Program-made: the position numbers and the translations under genes
Notes under the pieces: generated by a model
Seen by the model: the letters and a program-made list of their open reading frames with translations, nothing else
The model's database searches: none
Told to the model about the DNA's origin: nothing
Shown: piece by piece, positions 39,460 to 49,224 of the stretch
Numbering within the stretch: position 1 is the stretch's first letter
Layout of the letters: each line of letters begins with the position of its first letter
Origin: Curvibacter sp. PAE-UM
GTDB taxonomy: Bacteria > Pseudomonadota > Gammaproteobacteria > Burkholderiales > Burkholderiaceae_C
Reading direction: 5' to 3'
Length of the DNA stretch: 64,000 bases
Assembly (NCBI RefSeq): GCF_001432305.1
Contig: NZ_KQ483358.1
Coordinates: 876,881-940,880, forward strand

Positions 39460-40637
39460 TGAAACCGCTCGAAGGCATCACCGTCGTCACGCTGGAACAC
39501 GCCATTGCCGCGCCCTTCTGCTCGCGCCAGCTGGCCGACCAGGGCGCGCGTGTCATCAAGGTCGAGCGCCCGGGCAGTGGCGACTTCGCGCGGGGTTACG
39601 ACAGCCGTGTCAACGGCCTGTCCTCGCATTTCACCTGGACCAACCGGTCCAAGGAAAGCCTGGCGCTCGATCTCAAGCACGCCAAGGCCGGCGAGATCAT
39701 GGACAAGCTGCTCAGCACAGCCGACGTGCTGGTGCAGAACCTCGCGCCCGGCGCCGCCGCGCGCATGGGCCTGTCCTTCGAGGCCCTGCACGAGAAGTAC
39801 CCCAAGCTCATCGTCTGCGACATTTCGGGTTATGGCGACAGCGGCCCCTACCGCGACAAGAAAGCCTACGACCTGCTGATCCAGAGCGAGGCCGGTTTCC
39901 TCTCGGTGACCGGCTCGCCCGACGAGCCCGCCAAGGCCGGCTGTTCGATTGCCGACATCGCCGCCGGCATGTACGCCTACACCAACATCCTCACCGCCCT
40001 GCTGCAGCGCGGCCGCACCGGCCTGGGCCGGCGCATCGACGTCTCCATGCTGGAGAGCATGGCCGAGTGGATGAGTTTTCCCATGTATTACGCCTTTGAG
40101 GGCGCCACGCCGCCGCCGCGCGCCGGCGCCTCGCACGCCACCATTTACCCGTATGGCCCGTTCGCGGCCGGCGACGGCAAGAGCGTCATGCTGGGCCTGC
40201 AGAACGAGCGCGAGTGGGCGGTGTTCTGCGATCAGGTCCTGCAGCAGCCCGCGCTGGCGAAAGACGCACGCTTCGACGCCAATGCCAAGCGCTCCGCTGC
40301 GCGCGCCGAGGTGAAGGCGCTGATCGAAGCGGCCTTCGGCAAGCTCAGCGCGGCCCAGGTGATCGAACGACTGGAAGCCGCCGGGATTGCCAACGCCCAG
40401 GTCAACACCATGGCCGATCTCTGGGCGCACCCGCAGCTGGCCGCACGCCAGCGCTGGACCGAGGTGAGCACCCCCGTCGGCCCCGTGCCGGCGTTGCTGC
40501 CGCCCGGTGCCCCGGACGAAGCCCATGTGCGCATGGACGCCATCCCCGCCGTGGGCCAGCACAGCGAGGCCATCCTGCGCGAGCTGGGCCTGAGCGCTGC
40601 CGATATCGAACAACTCAAGAACGAACAAGCCATCTGA
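39459..40637 (+). CDS. CaiB/BaiF class III CoA-transferase
   Basis: A 392-residue family III CoA-transferase. It has LEHAIAAPFCSRQLADQGA and VIKVERPGSGDFARGYD, then SGYGDSGPYRDKKAYDLLIQ, where the Asp of KAYD is the catalytic residue that forms the CoA anhydride. GRRIDVSMLESMAEWM follows. It activates a carboxylic acid using succinyl-CoA or another donor. With the MaoC hydratase next door, a dicarboxylate such as itaconate or mesaconate is a reasonable guess. Confidence 0.92.
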   Translation: MKPLEGITVVTLEHAIAAPFCSRQLADQGARVIKVERPGSGDFARGYDSRVNGLSSHFTWTNRSKESLALDLKHAKAGEIMDKLLSTADVLVQNLAPGAAARMGLSFEALHEKYPKLIVCDISGYGDSGPYRDKKAYDLLIQSEAGFLSVTGSPDEPAKAGCSIADIAAGMYAYTNILTALLQRGRTGLGRRIDVSMLESMAEWMSFPMYYAFEGATPPPRAGASHATIYPYGPFAAGDGKSVMLGLQNEREWAVFCDQVLQQPALAKDARFDANAKRSAARAEVKALIEAAFGKLSAAQVIERLEAAGIANAQVNTMADLWAHPQLAARQRWTEVSTPVGPVPALLPPGAPDEAHVRMDAIPAVGQHSEAILRELGLSAADIEQLKNEQAI

Positions 40638-40639
40638 AC

Positions 40640-41998
40640 ATGAGCACGACTCCCTCATCCGCGGCCCTGGCCGAATTCGCCGCCACGCTGAAGTTCGAAT
40701 CCATCCCCGAGCCCGTCATCCGCCGCACTGAGGACCTGTTGCTCGACTGGTTCGGCTCGGCCCTCGCCGGCAAGAACGCGCGCGCCGTCGAGATCCTCGC
40801 CACCTTTGTCGAAAGCATGGGGCCCAGCGACGGCCCCAGCGAAATCCTGATCCACCGTCGCAGCAGCAGCCCCCTGCTGGCTGCCATGGCCAATGCCGCC
40901 GCCTCGCACGTGGCCGAGCAGGACGATGTGCACAACGGCTCGGTCTTCCACCCCGCGACCGTGGTGTTTCCGCCCGCACTCGCGGTAGCCCAGGCCCTGG
41001 GCCTCAGTGGCCGCGAACTGCTGACCGCCTGCGTGGCGGGCTACGAGGTCGGCATCCGCGTGGGCGAATTTCTCGGACGCTCGCACTACAAGGTCTTCCA
41101 CACCACGGGCACGGCCGGCACGCTGGCCGCCGCTGCCGCGGTGGGCCATCTGCTGAAGCTGAGCCCCGAGCAGATGCTGAACGCCTTCGGCTCGGCCGGC
41201 ACGCAGTCGGCCGGCCTGTGGGAGTTTTTGCGCGACGCAGCGGACTCCAAGCAGCTGCATACCGCGCATGCCGCGGGCGCCGGCCTCACCGCCGCCTACC
41301 TGGCGCAAAAGGGTTTCACCGGCGCGCGCCGCATCCTCGAAGGCCCGCAAGGGCTGGCCGCCGGCATGTCCAGCGATGCCGATGTGAGCAAGCTCACCGA
41401 CGGCCTGGGCACGCGCTGGGCTACGGCCGAGACCTCCTTCAAGTTCCACGCCTCCTGCCGCCACACGCATCCCGCAGCCGATGCCTTGCAGCAGGTGCTG
41501 GCCACGCACAAGATCAAGGCCAGTGAGGTGAAGCGCGTCACGGCCCTGGTGCACCAGGGCGCCATCGACGTGCTGGGCCCTGTGACCGATCCGCAGACCG
41601 TGCACCAGAGCAAGTTCTCCATGGGCACGGTGCTGGGGCTGGTGGCCGTGCTGGGGCGTGCGGGCCTGAGCGAATTCGACGCCAGTTTCAAGTCCGGTGA
41701 GGTGACGGCCTTTCATGACAAGGTCGTCATGGAACTCGACCCCGAGGTCGATGGCGCTTACCCCGCGCGCTGGATCGGCAAGGTGCGCGTGGAAACGGTC
41801 GACGGCCGCCTGCTGCACGGTCGTGTGGACGAGCCCAAGGGCGACCCGGGCAACACCCTGAGCCGCCCCGAACTGGAAGACAAGGCGCTGCGCCTGGCCC
41901 TGTACCACGGTGGTGCCAGTGAGCTTGAGATGCGCGCTGCCATGGCCCGGCTCTGGGCCATCGCCGATGCACCACAGGTGGGCCGGCTGCTGCCCTGA
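40640..41998 (+). CDS. MmgE/PrpD family protein (second copy)
   Basis: A 452-residue MmgE/PrpD protein. Family signs are LLLDWFGSALAGKNARAVEI, SHVAEQDDVHNGSVFHPATV, HTTGTAGTLAAAAAVGHLL and FKFHASCRHTHPAADALQQV. The ATG at 40640 is 2 bases after the CoA-transferase stop; the frame is open for 400 bases upstream inside that gene, but without meaning. The family covers aconitate decarboxylase, methylcitrate dehydratase and others. It is a distant paralog of the copy at 6577-7923. Confidence 0.9.
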   Translation: MSTTPSSAALAEFAATLKFESIPEPVIRRTEDLLLDWFGSALAGKNARAVEILATFVESMGPSDGPSEILIHRRSSSPLLAAMANAAASHVAEQDDVHNGSVFHPATVVFPPALAVAQALGLSGRELLTACVAGYEVGIRVGEFLGRSHYKVFHTTGTAGTLAAAAAVGHLLKLSPEQMLNAFGSAGTQSAGLWEFLRDAADSKQLHTAHAAGAGLTAAYLAQKGFTGARRILEGPQGLAAGMSSDADVSKLTDGLGTRWATAETSFKFHASCRHTHPAADALQQVLATHKIKASEVKRVTALVHQGAIDVLGPVTDPQTVHQSKFSMGTVLGLVAVLGRAGLSEFDASFKSGEVTAFHDKVVMELDPEVDGAYPARWIGKVRVETVDGRLLHGRVDEPKGDPGNTLSRPELEDKALRLALYHGGASELEMRAAMARLWAIADAPQVGRLLP

Positions 41999-42139
41999 TA
42001 CGCCGGCGCAGCAAATCCCCAGAACCCATGGGCCTTAGGGATGACCCGGCTTGTTCGCCGGCCGCATCTGAACGAGCATAGGTACCATAAGAAGGAAAAG
42101 GGAGTTCCCCATTCATCCAAGCTACGAGGACGACAAACC

Positions 42140-43126
42140 ATGAACCTGAACCGCAGAATCTTTACCGCCGCCGCCGTGGCTTCCACCCTGGCCCTGGGCA
42201 GCAGCCTGGCCCAGGCGCAGGCCTATCCGGCCAAGCCGATCAGTCTGGTCGTGCCCTTCGCAGCTGGCGGCCCCACCGACATCGTGGCCCGCACCCTGGC
42301 CGCCACCATGACCAAGTCGCTGGGGCAGAGCGTGGTGGTGGAAAACAAGGCCGGCGCGGGCGGCACCATCGCTGCCGGTTACGTGATGAAGGCCGCGCCG
42401 GACGGCTACACCTTCCTGATCCACCACAACGGCATGGCCACGGCGCCGGCGCTGTACCGCAAGCTGGCCTACAACCCCGTGACCGATTTCGAGCACGTCG
42501 GCAATGTGGTGGACGTGCCCATGACCATGCTGGCGCGCAAGGACATGGCGGCGAAGAACCTGGGCGAACTGATCGCCTACATCAAGGCCAACGCCGAGAA
42601 GATCAACCTGGCCAACGCCGGTCTGGGGGCTGTCTCGCACCTGTGCGGCACGCTGTTCCAGCAGTCGCTGGGCGTGACCCTGACCACCGTGCCTTTCCAG
42701 GGCACGGGCCCGGCGCTCAATGCGTTGCTGGGCGGCCAGGTCGACCTGCTGTGCGACCAGACCACCAACACCGTGCCGCACATCAAGGCCGGCACCGTCA
42801 AGATGTACGGCGTGACCAGCAAGCAGCGCATCAAGGCCCTGCCCGATGCACCCACGCTGGATGAAGGCGGCCTCAAGGACTTCGAGGTCATCGTCTGGCA
42901 TGGCGTCTACGCGCCCAAGGGCACGCCGGCGGCCGTGGTGCAGAAGTTCGGCGACGCCATGCGCGCCGCCCTCAAGGACCCGGCCTTTGTTGACCGCATG
43001 GCGCAACTCGGTGGTGAGATTCCCCCGGCGGGCCGCCAGTCCGGCGAGGGCCAGCGCGCCTGGTTGACGGCCGAAGTCGAGAAGTGGGGCAAGGCCATTC
43101 GCGCCGCCGGCCAGTTCGCCGACTGA
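42140..43126 (+). CDS. Bug-family (TctC) solute-binding receptor
   Basis: A 328-residue periplasmic protein: signal peptide to AQAQA (about residue 28), then YPAKPISLVVPFAAGGPTDI and VVENKAGAGGTIAAGYVMKA, the hallmarks of the Bordetella uptake gene family. HGVYAPKGTPAAVVQKFGDA closes the fold. Bug proteins bind carboxylates, often for TctAB transporters; none is encoded nearby, so it would rely on distant partners. It ends the catabolic operon, after a 141-base gap that may hold a promoter. Confidence 0.94.
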   Translation: MNLNRRIFTAAAVASTLALGSSLAQAQAYPAKPISLVVPFAAGGPTDIVARTLAATMTKSLGQSVVVENKAGAGGTIAAGYVMKAAPDGYTFLIHHNGMATAPALYRKLAYNPVTDFEHVGNVVDVPMTMLARKDMAAKNLGELIAYIKANAEKINLANAGLGAVSHLCGTLFQQSLGVTLTTVPFQGTGPALNALLGGQVDLLCDQTTNTVPHIKAGTVKMYGVTSKQRIKALPDAPTLDEGGLKDFEVIVWHGVYAPKGTPAAVVQKFGDAMRAALKDPAFVDRMAQLGGEIPPAGRQSGEGQRAWLTAEVEKWGKAIRAAGQFAD

Positions 43127-43141
43127 TCGTCGCGGCACGAG

Positions 43142-43179
43142 CCATGCAAAACGCCGGGTCCGCCCGGCGTTTTGCATGG
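43142..43179 (+). terminator. Strong hairpin terminator after the Bug gene
   Basis: A perfect 17-bp stem, CCATGCAAAACGCCGGG with its complement, around a TCCG loop. The TTTT lies inside the stem rather than after it. The unusual length suggests a terminator with matching A and T tracts, able to work in both directions. Confidence 0.8.
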
Positions 43180-43245
43180 ACTCCCCCAGGCCTTGCGGGA
43201 GGAGTAGCATCGTCCCCGGTTTCCCGTCAATCAGCCCGCCACACC

Positions 43246-44064
43246 ATGACCGATCTTGTTGTCCGCCGCCTGCTCGTCGACATGGACGCGCCCATGGCGC
43301 GCCACTGGTGCGCGGGTGACCCCTTGCGCACCGCTTTCTTCAACGCCCTGTCCATGAGTTTCCCGGTGGGGGAGCAGTTCTTCATCGATGCCGTGCGCCA
43401 GGGCTATCAGGCCTTGCCCGGCGATCTGCAGGCGAAGTTCAAGGCGGAGGTGCAGGGTTTCGTGGGCCAGGAAGCCACGCACCGGCGGCTGCACGAGCTG
43501 TACAACCAGCAGCTGGGCAAGCAAGGCCTGGAGAACCGCTGGGGCCCGCGCGCGCAGCAGCGTCTCAAGCAGCTGGAAGACCTGGACCCGCGGCATCCGC
43601 TGGCCATCACCGCGGCCAACGAACATTTCACGGCCATCTTTGCCGACTGGCTGCTCAAGCACCCCGAGGTGCTCGGCAGCGCTGACCGCCGGCTGGCCAC
43701 CCTGTGGCTGTGGCACAGCGCCGAGGAAGCGGAGCACCGTTGCACGGCCTTCGGCCTCTACCAGGCGCTGGGTGGCAACGAAGCCTGGCGCATCACATGG
43801 TTTCGTCGTGCGACGATGTTCTTCCTGGGCGACCTGCTGCGCCAGACGGTGCTCAATCTGCGGCGCGACAAGACGCTCTGGCGCTGGCGCACCTGGACCA
43901 GCGCCGCAGGCTTTCTCTTCGGCAGGCAGGGTCTGGTGCGCTGCACTTTCAAGCCCTGGCGCGACTACCTGCGCGCTGATTTCCACCCGGCGCAGCATGA
44001 TGCGGTGGCATCACGCCAGTGGCTGGAGGCCAACCGCAGCGCCTACACCCCGGTCGGGGGCTGA
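43246..44064 (+). CDS. Predicted metal-dependent hydrolase (PF10118-like)
   Basis: A 272-residue all-helical protein. The segments FNALSMSFPVGEQFFIDAVR, FVGQEATHRRLHELYN, AANEHFTAIFADWLL and WHSAEEAEHRCTAF carry repeated Glu and ExxH motifs, as in ferritin-like diiron proteins and in the family annotated as 'predicted metal-dependent hydrolase' (PF10118). The function is unknown. The ATG at 43246 fits the family start. Confidence 0.82.
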   Translation: MTDLVVRRLLVDMDAPMARHWCAGDPLRTAFFNALSMSFPVGEQFFIDAVRQGYQALPGDLQAKFKAEVQGFVGQEATHRRLHELYNQQLGKQGLENRWGPRAQQRLKQLEDLDPRHPLAITAANEHFTAIFADWLLKHPEVLGSADRRLATLWLWHSAEEAEHRCTAFGLYQALGGNEAWRITWFRRATMFFLGDLLRQTVLNLRRDKTLWRWRTWTSAAGFLFGRQGLVRCTFKPWRDYLRADFHPAQHDAVASRQWLEANRSAYTPVGG

Positions 44065-44095
44065 GGCTGGCGCCGCGGGTCGGCGCCGCCGCCTG

Positions 44096-44296
44096 TCAGA
44101 AGGATGAGTGGAGTTCGCGTTTGACCTGGTGCTCCGCCATCACGAAGTTGGCGATAGCTATCACCAGCGACACGCCCAGGGCCAACAGGCCGATGAGCAG
44201 CGCCTTCAGGCTCGGCGCCGCCAGGCCCAGCAGGGTGAACAGGACGAAGGTGGCCAGCAGCGAGATCTTGAAACGGAAAAGCAGGGTGTGGTGCAT
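44096..44296 (-). CDS. Small membrane protein, unknown
   Basis: 66 residues with two membrane helices (about 10-32 and 34-55) between the N-terminus MHHTLLFRFK and a charged tail EHQVKRELHSSF. It is convergent with the metal-hydrolase gene. I do not recognise the family. Confidence 0.6.
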   Translation of the reverse strand: MHHTLLFRFKISLLATFVLFTLLGLAAPSLKALLIGLLALGVSLVIAIANFVMAEHQVKRELHSSF

Positions 44297-44472
44297 GGGG
44301 TGGTCAGAGCGCCCGGGTGCTCGTGTGCAGTGCAGGAGCAGGCCATTGTCCGGACGGGCCGCCGCGCAGACAAGCGGGAAACCGTATCAGCGGTAACGAA
44401 GCGTAGGGGCTTCGGCTGTCCAGGAGTGGGCATTCGGCCCACAGTCGTGGCCATCTGGCGCAGACACGCCCC

Positions 44473-45384
44473 CTACGCGCCACCCTGCCGCGCATCCTCC
44501 ACCAGCAAGTCCACCAGCTCGCGCGCATAGGCCGGCAGCGCGTCCAGGCTGCGCACCACGATCTGCATCGCGCGTTCGGCCCAGGGGTCGGCCAGGGGCA
44601 CGATGCTGATGGCCATGGTCTGCGCATGCCGGTGGGCGGCCGAGCCGGGCAGGATGGCCACACCCACGGCGGCCTCCACCATGCGGCAGGCGGCTTCGAA
44701 GTTGCTGACCTGGATGCGCTGCTGCATGGGCCGGCCCATGCCCTCGCAGATCTGCTGCAGGAAAGCGCGGATGGCGCTGCTCTCGGCCAGACCGATGTGG
44801 TCGAAATCCAGCGTGTCGGCAAAGCTCACGGCGGGCGCGCCGGCCAGCGCGTGGCCGCGCGGCACCACCAGCACCAGGCGGTCGCGCCGGTAGGGCAGCA
44901 CCTGCAGGTTCTCGGTGCGCACCAGGCCGGCCACGATGCCGATGTCGGTCTGGCCCTCGGACACCGCGCGCACGATGTCGTGGCTCAGGCGTTCCTGCAG
45001 GTCCACGTTCACGTCGGGGTGGGCCAGCAGGTAAGAGCGCAGCACGGGCGGCAGGAACTCGCCCAGGGCCGTGGTGTTGGCGTGCACGCGCAAATGGCCG
45101 CGGATGCCGCGCGCGTACTCCTGCAGGTCGGTGCGCAGGTGTTCCAGCTGGCCCAGCACCAGGCGGGCGTGGTGCACAAAGGCCTGGCCCGGCGGCGTGA
45201 GCGTCACGCCCTGGGAGCTGCGGTGCAGCAGCTTGACGCCCAGGCTTTCCTCGATGTTCTTGATGCGGGTGCTGGCCGCGGGGGCCGACATATGGGCCGC
45301 CTCGGCGCCCTTGGTCAGGCTGTCGGCTTCGGCAATGCGCACCATGAGGCGCAGATCGACCAGATCAAAGGGCATGTTCATCAA
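44473..45384 (-). CDS. LysR-family transcriptional regulator, divergent from the dehalogenase gene
   Basis: A 303-residue LTTR: LVDLRLMVRIAEADSLTKGA and the recognition helix ASTRIKNIEESLGVKLLHRS at the N-terminus, then the effector-binding domain (DIGIVAGLVRTENLQVLPYR). It faces a 185-base AT-rich gap shared with the haloacid dehalogenase-malate synthase operon, so it probably regulates those genes. Starts at 45384, 45381 or 45375 are possible. Confidence 0.92.
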   Translation of the reverse strand: MMNMPFDLVDLRLMVRIAEADSLTKGAEAAHMSAPAASTRIKNIEESLGVKLLHRSSQGVTLTPPGQAFVHHARLVLGQLEHLRTDLQEYARGIRGHLRVHANTTALGEFLPPVLRSYLLAHPDVNVDLQERLSHDIVRAVSEGQTDIGIVAGLVRTENLQVLPYRRDRLVLVVPRGHALAGAPAVSFADTLDFDHIGLAESSAIRAFLQQICEGMGRPMQQRIQVSNFEAACRMVEAAVGVAILPGSAAHRHAQTMAISIVPLADPWAERAMQIVVRSLDALPAYARELVDLLVEDARQGGA

Positions 45385-45569
45385 AATTGGCTGTCAAAAC
45401 ACGGCAGATCATGAAAGAAGACGGCGATTGATGGATTGATGCCATCGACCGATCCGATTATGCCGTTCTTGGCATTTTTGGCCCAAAAAGTCGATTCGAT
45501 ACTTTTTGTTCGCAATTTACGCATTATTTTGCTATTAATGGTTTTGAAAGTATCAAATAAAGTGGAGGC
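45385..45569. promoter_or_regulatory. Divergent LysR/dehalogenase control region
   Basis: An AT-rich gap in an otherwise GC-rich region. It holds the dyad ATGCC-N6-GGCAT (45460-45475), a possible LysR operator, and a longer inverted repeat GATACTTT (45498-45505) / AAAGTATC (45547-45554). An extended -10-like TGCTATTAA lies at 45530-45538. GGAGG (45564-45568) is only one base from the dehalogenase ATG, closer than normal. Confidence 0.5.
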
Positions 45570-46280
45570 ATGGAAAAAACCCGCGCCTCTGCCACGTCAC
45601 AGCCGAAAGCCGTGCTGTTCGACGCCTATGGCACCTTGTTCGACGTCTACAGCGTCGGCCTCGTGGCGGAACAATTGTTTCCCGGCCAGGGCCAGGCCCT
45701 GGGCCAGCTCTGGCGCGAGAAGCAGATCGAATACACGCGCCTGGTCACCACCAGCAACCACGGCTCGCACTACCAGCCCTTCTGGCAACTCACGCAGGCC
45801 GGCCTGCGCTACGCCTGCAAGCGCCTCAAGCTCATCCTCACGCCCGAGGCCGAGTTGCAGCTGATGAACCAGTACCGTCACCTGAGCGCCTTCCCGGAAA
45901 ACCGCGACGTGCTGCAGGCGCTGAAGGCCCGCGGTATCACCACCGGCATCCTTTCCAACGGCGACCCTGAGATGCTGGGCATCGCCGTGCGCAGCGCGGG
46001 CCTCGAAGGCCTGCTGGACCACGTGATCAGCGTGGACGCCGTGCGCAAGTACAAGACCCACCCCGAGGCGTACGCGCTGGGCGAGCAGGCGACCGGCCTG
46101 CGTGCCGCGCAGATCGTCTTCGTCAGCAGCAACAGCTGGGACGCACTGGCCGCCACCTGGTACGGCTACCGGACCCTGTGGGTCAACCGCTATGCGCTGC
46201 CTTTCGAGGAACTGGGTACCCAACCCACGCGTACCGGCAACACGCTCAACGACGTGCTCGGCTTCTTTCCCGCCGAATGA
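45570..46280 (+). CDS. (S)-2-haloacid dehalogenase, type II
   Basis: A 236-residue HAD-superfamily enzyme. All catalytic residues of the L-2-haloacid dehalogenases are seen: the nucleophile Asp in [14 protein letters not shown], the halide Arg in [12 protein letters not shown], Ser in ILSNGDPEM, Lys and Tyr in KYKTHPEAY, and Ser/Asn/Asp in VSSNSWDA. It hydrolyses short 2-haloacids, for example chloroacetate to glycolate. The start is constrained by an in-frame stop 10 bases upstream. malate synthase G follows after 43 bases. Confidence 0.9.
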   Translation: MEKTRASATSQPKAVLFDAYGTLFDVYSVGLVAEQLFPGQGQALGQLWREKQIEYTRLVTTSNHGSHYQPFWQLTQAGLRYACKRLKLILTPEAELQLMNQYRHLSAFPENRDVLQALKARGITTGILSNGDPEMLGIAVRSAGLEGLLDHVISVDAVRKYKTHPEAYALGEQATGLRAAQIVFVSSNSWDALAATWYGYRTLWVNRYALPFEELGTQPTRTGNTLNDVLGFFPAE

Positions 46281-46323
46281 CACGCCGTCTGACTACGATT
46301 TTTATATTCCAGGAGTTAAGACC

Positions 46324-48540
46324 ATGACGCAACGCACCAAAGCCCACCGGCTGCAAGTCGCCACCCAGCTGTACCGCTTCATCGAAGACAAGGTGCTGCC
46401 GGGCACCGGCATCAGCAGCGCGGCTTTCTGGAAAGGCTTCGACGCCATCGCCCATGAGCTGGGTCCCAAGAACGCCGCCCTGCTGGCCGAGCGCGACCGC
46501 CTGCAACTGGAGATGGATGCCTGGCACAAGGCCCACCCCGGTCCCATCAAGGACATGAAGGCCTACCGCGCCTTCCTGGAGAAGACCGGTTACCTGGCCC
46601 CCGTGCCCGCCGAAGTGCAGAGCGACACCGCCAACGTGGACGCCGAACTCGCCGTGCAGGCCGGCCCGCAGCTGGTGGTGCCCATCCTGAACGCACGCTA
46701 CGCGCTCAACGCCGCCAACGCGCGCTGGGGTTCGCTGTACGACGCGCTCTATGGCACCGACGCCCTGCCGGAGGACGATGGCGCCAGCAAGGCCGGCCCG
46801 GACGGCAAGGGTTACAACCCGAAGCGCGGCGCCAAGGTCATCGAATACGCGCGCCACGTGCTGGACCGCGTGGCCCCGCTGAAGAAGGGCTCGCACGTCG
46901 ACGCCACCGCCTACACGGTCGAAGGCGGCAAGCTGAAGGTGGCGCTGAAAGACGGCAGCAAATACTGCCTGGTCGACGCGCACAAATTCGTGGGTTACCA
47001 GGGCAGCGCGGTGGCGCCCTCGGCCGTGCTGCTGCGCAATAACGGCATCCACATCGAGATCCAGTTCGATCGCAGCACGCCCATCGGCCGCAGCGACGCT
47101 GCCGGCGTGAGCGACCTGCTGGTCGAAGCCGCGCTCTCCACCATCCTGGACCTGGAAGACTCCGTGGCCGTGGTCGATGCCGACGACAAGGTGCTGGCCT
47201 ATGACAACTGGCTGGGCATCCTCAAGGGCACGCTGACCGAAGAGGTGAGCAAGGGCGGCAAGACCTTCGTGCGCCGCCTCAACGCCGACCGCATCTACAA
47301 GGGCGCCAACGGCGAAGAGATCCGGCTGCACGGCCGCTCGCTGCTCTTCGTGCGCAACGTCGGCCACCTGATGACCAACCCGGCCATCCTCTACGGCGAC
47401 GGCAGCGAGATCCATGAAGGCATCATGGACGCCGTCATCACCACCACCATCGCCCTGCACGACCTCAAGGGCCTGACGCAGAACGGCGTGCGCAACTCGC
47501 GCACTGGCTCCATCTACATCGTCAAGCCCAAGATGCACGGCCCCGCCGAGGTGGGCTTTGCCTCCGAGCTGTTCGCCCGGGTCGAGCAACTGCTGGGCCT
47601 GGCCGAGAACACGGTCAAGCTGGGCATCATGGACGAGGAGCGCCGCACCAGCGTCAACCTCAAGGCCTGCATTGCCGCGGCCAAGAGCCGTGTGGCCTTC
47701 ATCAACACCGGCTTCCTGGACCGCACCGGCGACGAGATGCACACCGCCATGTACGCCGGCCCCATGATCCGCAAGGCCGCCATGAAGGGCACCGAGTGGA
47801 TCGATGCCTACGAGAAGAGCAACGTGCTCGAAGGCCTGGCCTGCGGCCTCAAGGGCCGTGCCCAGATCGGCAAGGGCATGTGGGCCATGCCCGACCTGAT
47901 GGCTGCCATGCTCAAGCAGAAGGTGGTGCACCCGCTGGCCGGCGCCAACACGGCCTGGGTGCCCTCGCCCACCGCCGCCACCCTGCACGCGCTGCACTAC
48001 CACCAGGTCAACGTGGCCGACATCCAGGACGCGCTGGAGCAGCAGGCCACGGCGAAGAACTTCAAGGCGCTGGAAGAGAAGCTGCTCACCGGCCTGCTGA
48101 CCATCCCCGTCGCTGCCAAGCCCAACTGGAGCGCCGAGGAAATCCAGCAGGAGCTGGACAACAACGCACAGGGCATCCTGGGCTACGTGGTGCGCTGGAT
48201 CGACCAGGGTGTGGGCTGCTCCAAGGTGCCCGACATCCACAACGTGGGCCTGATGGAAGACCGCGCCACGCTGCGCATCAGCAGCCAGCACATGGCCAAC
48301 TGGCTGCAGCATGGCATCACCGACGAGGCGCAGGTGCGTGCCACCTTCGAGCGCATGGCCGCCGTGGTGGACCAGCAGAACGCCGGCGACCCGCTGTACC
48401 AGAAGATGGCTGGTAACTTCGCCACCTCCATGGCCTACAAGGCGGCCACCGACCTCGTGTTCAAGGGCCTGGAGCAGCCCAGCGGCTATACCGAGCCGCT
48501 GCTGCACGCCTGGCGCCTGAAGGTCAAGGCGGCAGCCTGA
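46324..48540 (+). CDS. glcB: Malate synthase G
   Basis: A 738-residue enzyme condensing glyoxylate and acetyl-CoA to malate (E. coli GlcB is 723). Segments: [20 protein letters not shown] (Mg-binding Glu/Asp), [40 protein letters not shown] (about residues 395-414), [20 protein letters not shown] and [20 protein letters not shown]. The SD CAGGAG precedes the ATG; the open frame extends upstream into the dehalogenase gene. In G-type strains GlcB serves glycolate growth, which fits the dehalogenase next to it. Confidence 0.96.
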   Translation: MTQRTKAHRLQVATQLYRFIEDKVLPGTGISSAAFWKGFDAIAHELGPKNAALLAERDRLQLEMDAWHKAHPGPIKDMKAYRAFLEKTGYLAPVPAEVQSDTANVDAELAVQAGPQLVVPILNARYALNAANARWGSLYDALYGTDALPEDDGASKAGPDGKGYNPKRGAKVIEYARHVLDRVAPLKKGSHVDATAYTVEGGKLKVALKDGSKYCLVDAHKFVGYQGSAVAPSAVLLRNNGIHIEIQFDRSTPIGRSDAAGVSDLLVEAALSTILDLEDSVAVVDADDKVLAYDNWLGILKGTLTEEVSKGGKTFVRRLNADRIYKGANGEEIRLHGRSLLFVRNVGHLMTNPAILYGDGSEIHEGIMDAVITTTIALHDLKGLTQNGVRNSRTGSIYIVKPKMHGPAEVGFASELFARVEQLLGLAENTVKLGIMDEERRTSVNLKACIAAAKSRVAFINTGFLDRTGDEMHTAMYAGPMIRKAAMKGTEWIDAYEKSNVLEGLACGLKGRAQIGKGMWAMPDLMAAMLKQKVVHPLAGANTAWVPSPTAATLHALHYHQVNVADIQDALEQQATAKNFKALEEKLLTGLLTIPVAAKPNWSAEEIQQELDNNAQGILGYVVRWIDQGVGCSKVPDIHNVGLMEDRATLRISSQHMANWLQHGITDEAQVRATFERMAAVVDQQNAGDPLYQKMAGNFATSMAYKAATDLVFKGLEQPSGYTEPLLHAWRLKVKAAA

Positions 48541-48580
48541 CGCCACCCCCTCGCCCTGGCTCAAGGGCGGCGCCAAACAA

Positions 48581-48609
48581 AACGGCACCCGAGGGTGCCG
48601 TTATTTTTT
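48581..48609 (+). terminator. Terminator after glcB
   Basis: A 9-bp stem AACGGCACC/GGTGCCGTT around CGAG, then ATTTTTT. It ends the dehalogenase-glcB unit. Confidence 0.9.
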
Positions 48610-48664
48610 GGCGCTGAGGCCTGGGCCCGTGGGCCTGCCGCAGTGCCGGGAGCGTGCGTGGCGC

Positions 48665-48970
48665 TTAGCGCGCGCCGACGCGGCTGGTATCGCTCACACG
48701 CATCGCGCAGCGTGCGTTCAGCTGGGCGAAAGCCTGGTCCACAGGCGCGTTGATTTCCTTCAGCGAGGCATCCAGTGCCACGTTGTAGCTGGTGGGCAGC
48801 GTGTCACCGTCGTTGCCGCCACCCAGCATTTGCATGCAGTTGTAGGGCTGGTCCACAAAGCGGGCCACGGCCGACGAGGCGGCAGCGGAGGGGGCGGGCG
48901 TCTCCATGCTCTGGGCATGGGTGGCGATGGCCATGGCGGCGAATGCGATGGAAACTGCGATCTTTTTCAT
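48665..48970 (-). CDS. Small exported protein, unknown
   Basis: 101 residues: signal peptide MKKIAVSIAFAAMAIATHAQ, then an Ala/Ser-rich stretch and two Cys (YNCMQM, NARCAMR) likely to form a periplasmic disulfide. It has a GAAACTCC SD-like sequence before the ATG. I do not recognise the family. It is convergent with glcB. Confidence 0.7.
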   Translation of the reverse strand: MKKIAVSIAFAAMAIATHAQSMETPAPSAAASSAVARFVDQPYNCMQMLGGGNDGDTLPTSYNVALDASLKEINAPVDQAFAQLNARCAMRVSDTSRVGAR

Positions 48971-49224
48971 GGTGAAACTCCTTGGTGTGTTGTGTGTTCA
49001 CGCCGAAGAACCAGGGGCCCCTTGTGGGTTTGGCCGTCCATTTCTTGCTGCAACTTCGTCGTGTAGTCAGATTAAGTCGTTTGTAAAAAAGAGCAACACC
49101 GCGTGACACACGCCGCATTCGTTTCTGTCGATTAAGTCACGGTGCAATTCGTCCGGCTGACGCCGGTGTGAAATAAGTCACACGAATTTCCCGGCCTGGT
49201 TCCACCACACCGCACAATCCGCTC

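Noticed and set aside
46102-46323. N-terminal extension of glcB
   Set aside because: It overlaps the dehalogenase gene in another frame; malate synthase G similarity and a strong SD support 46324.
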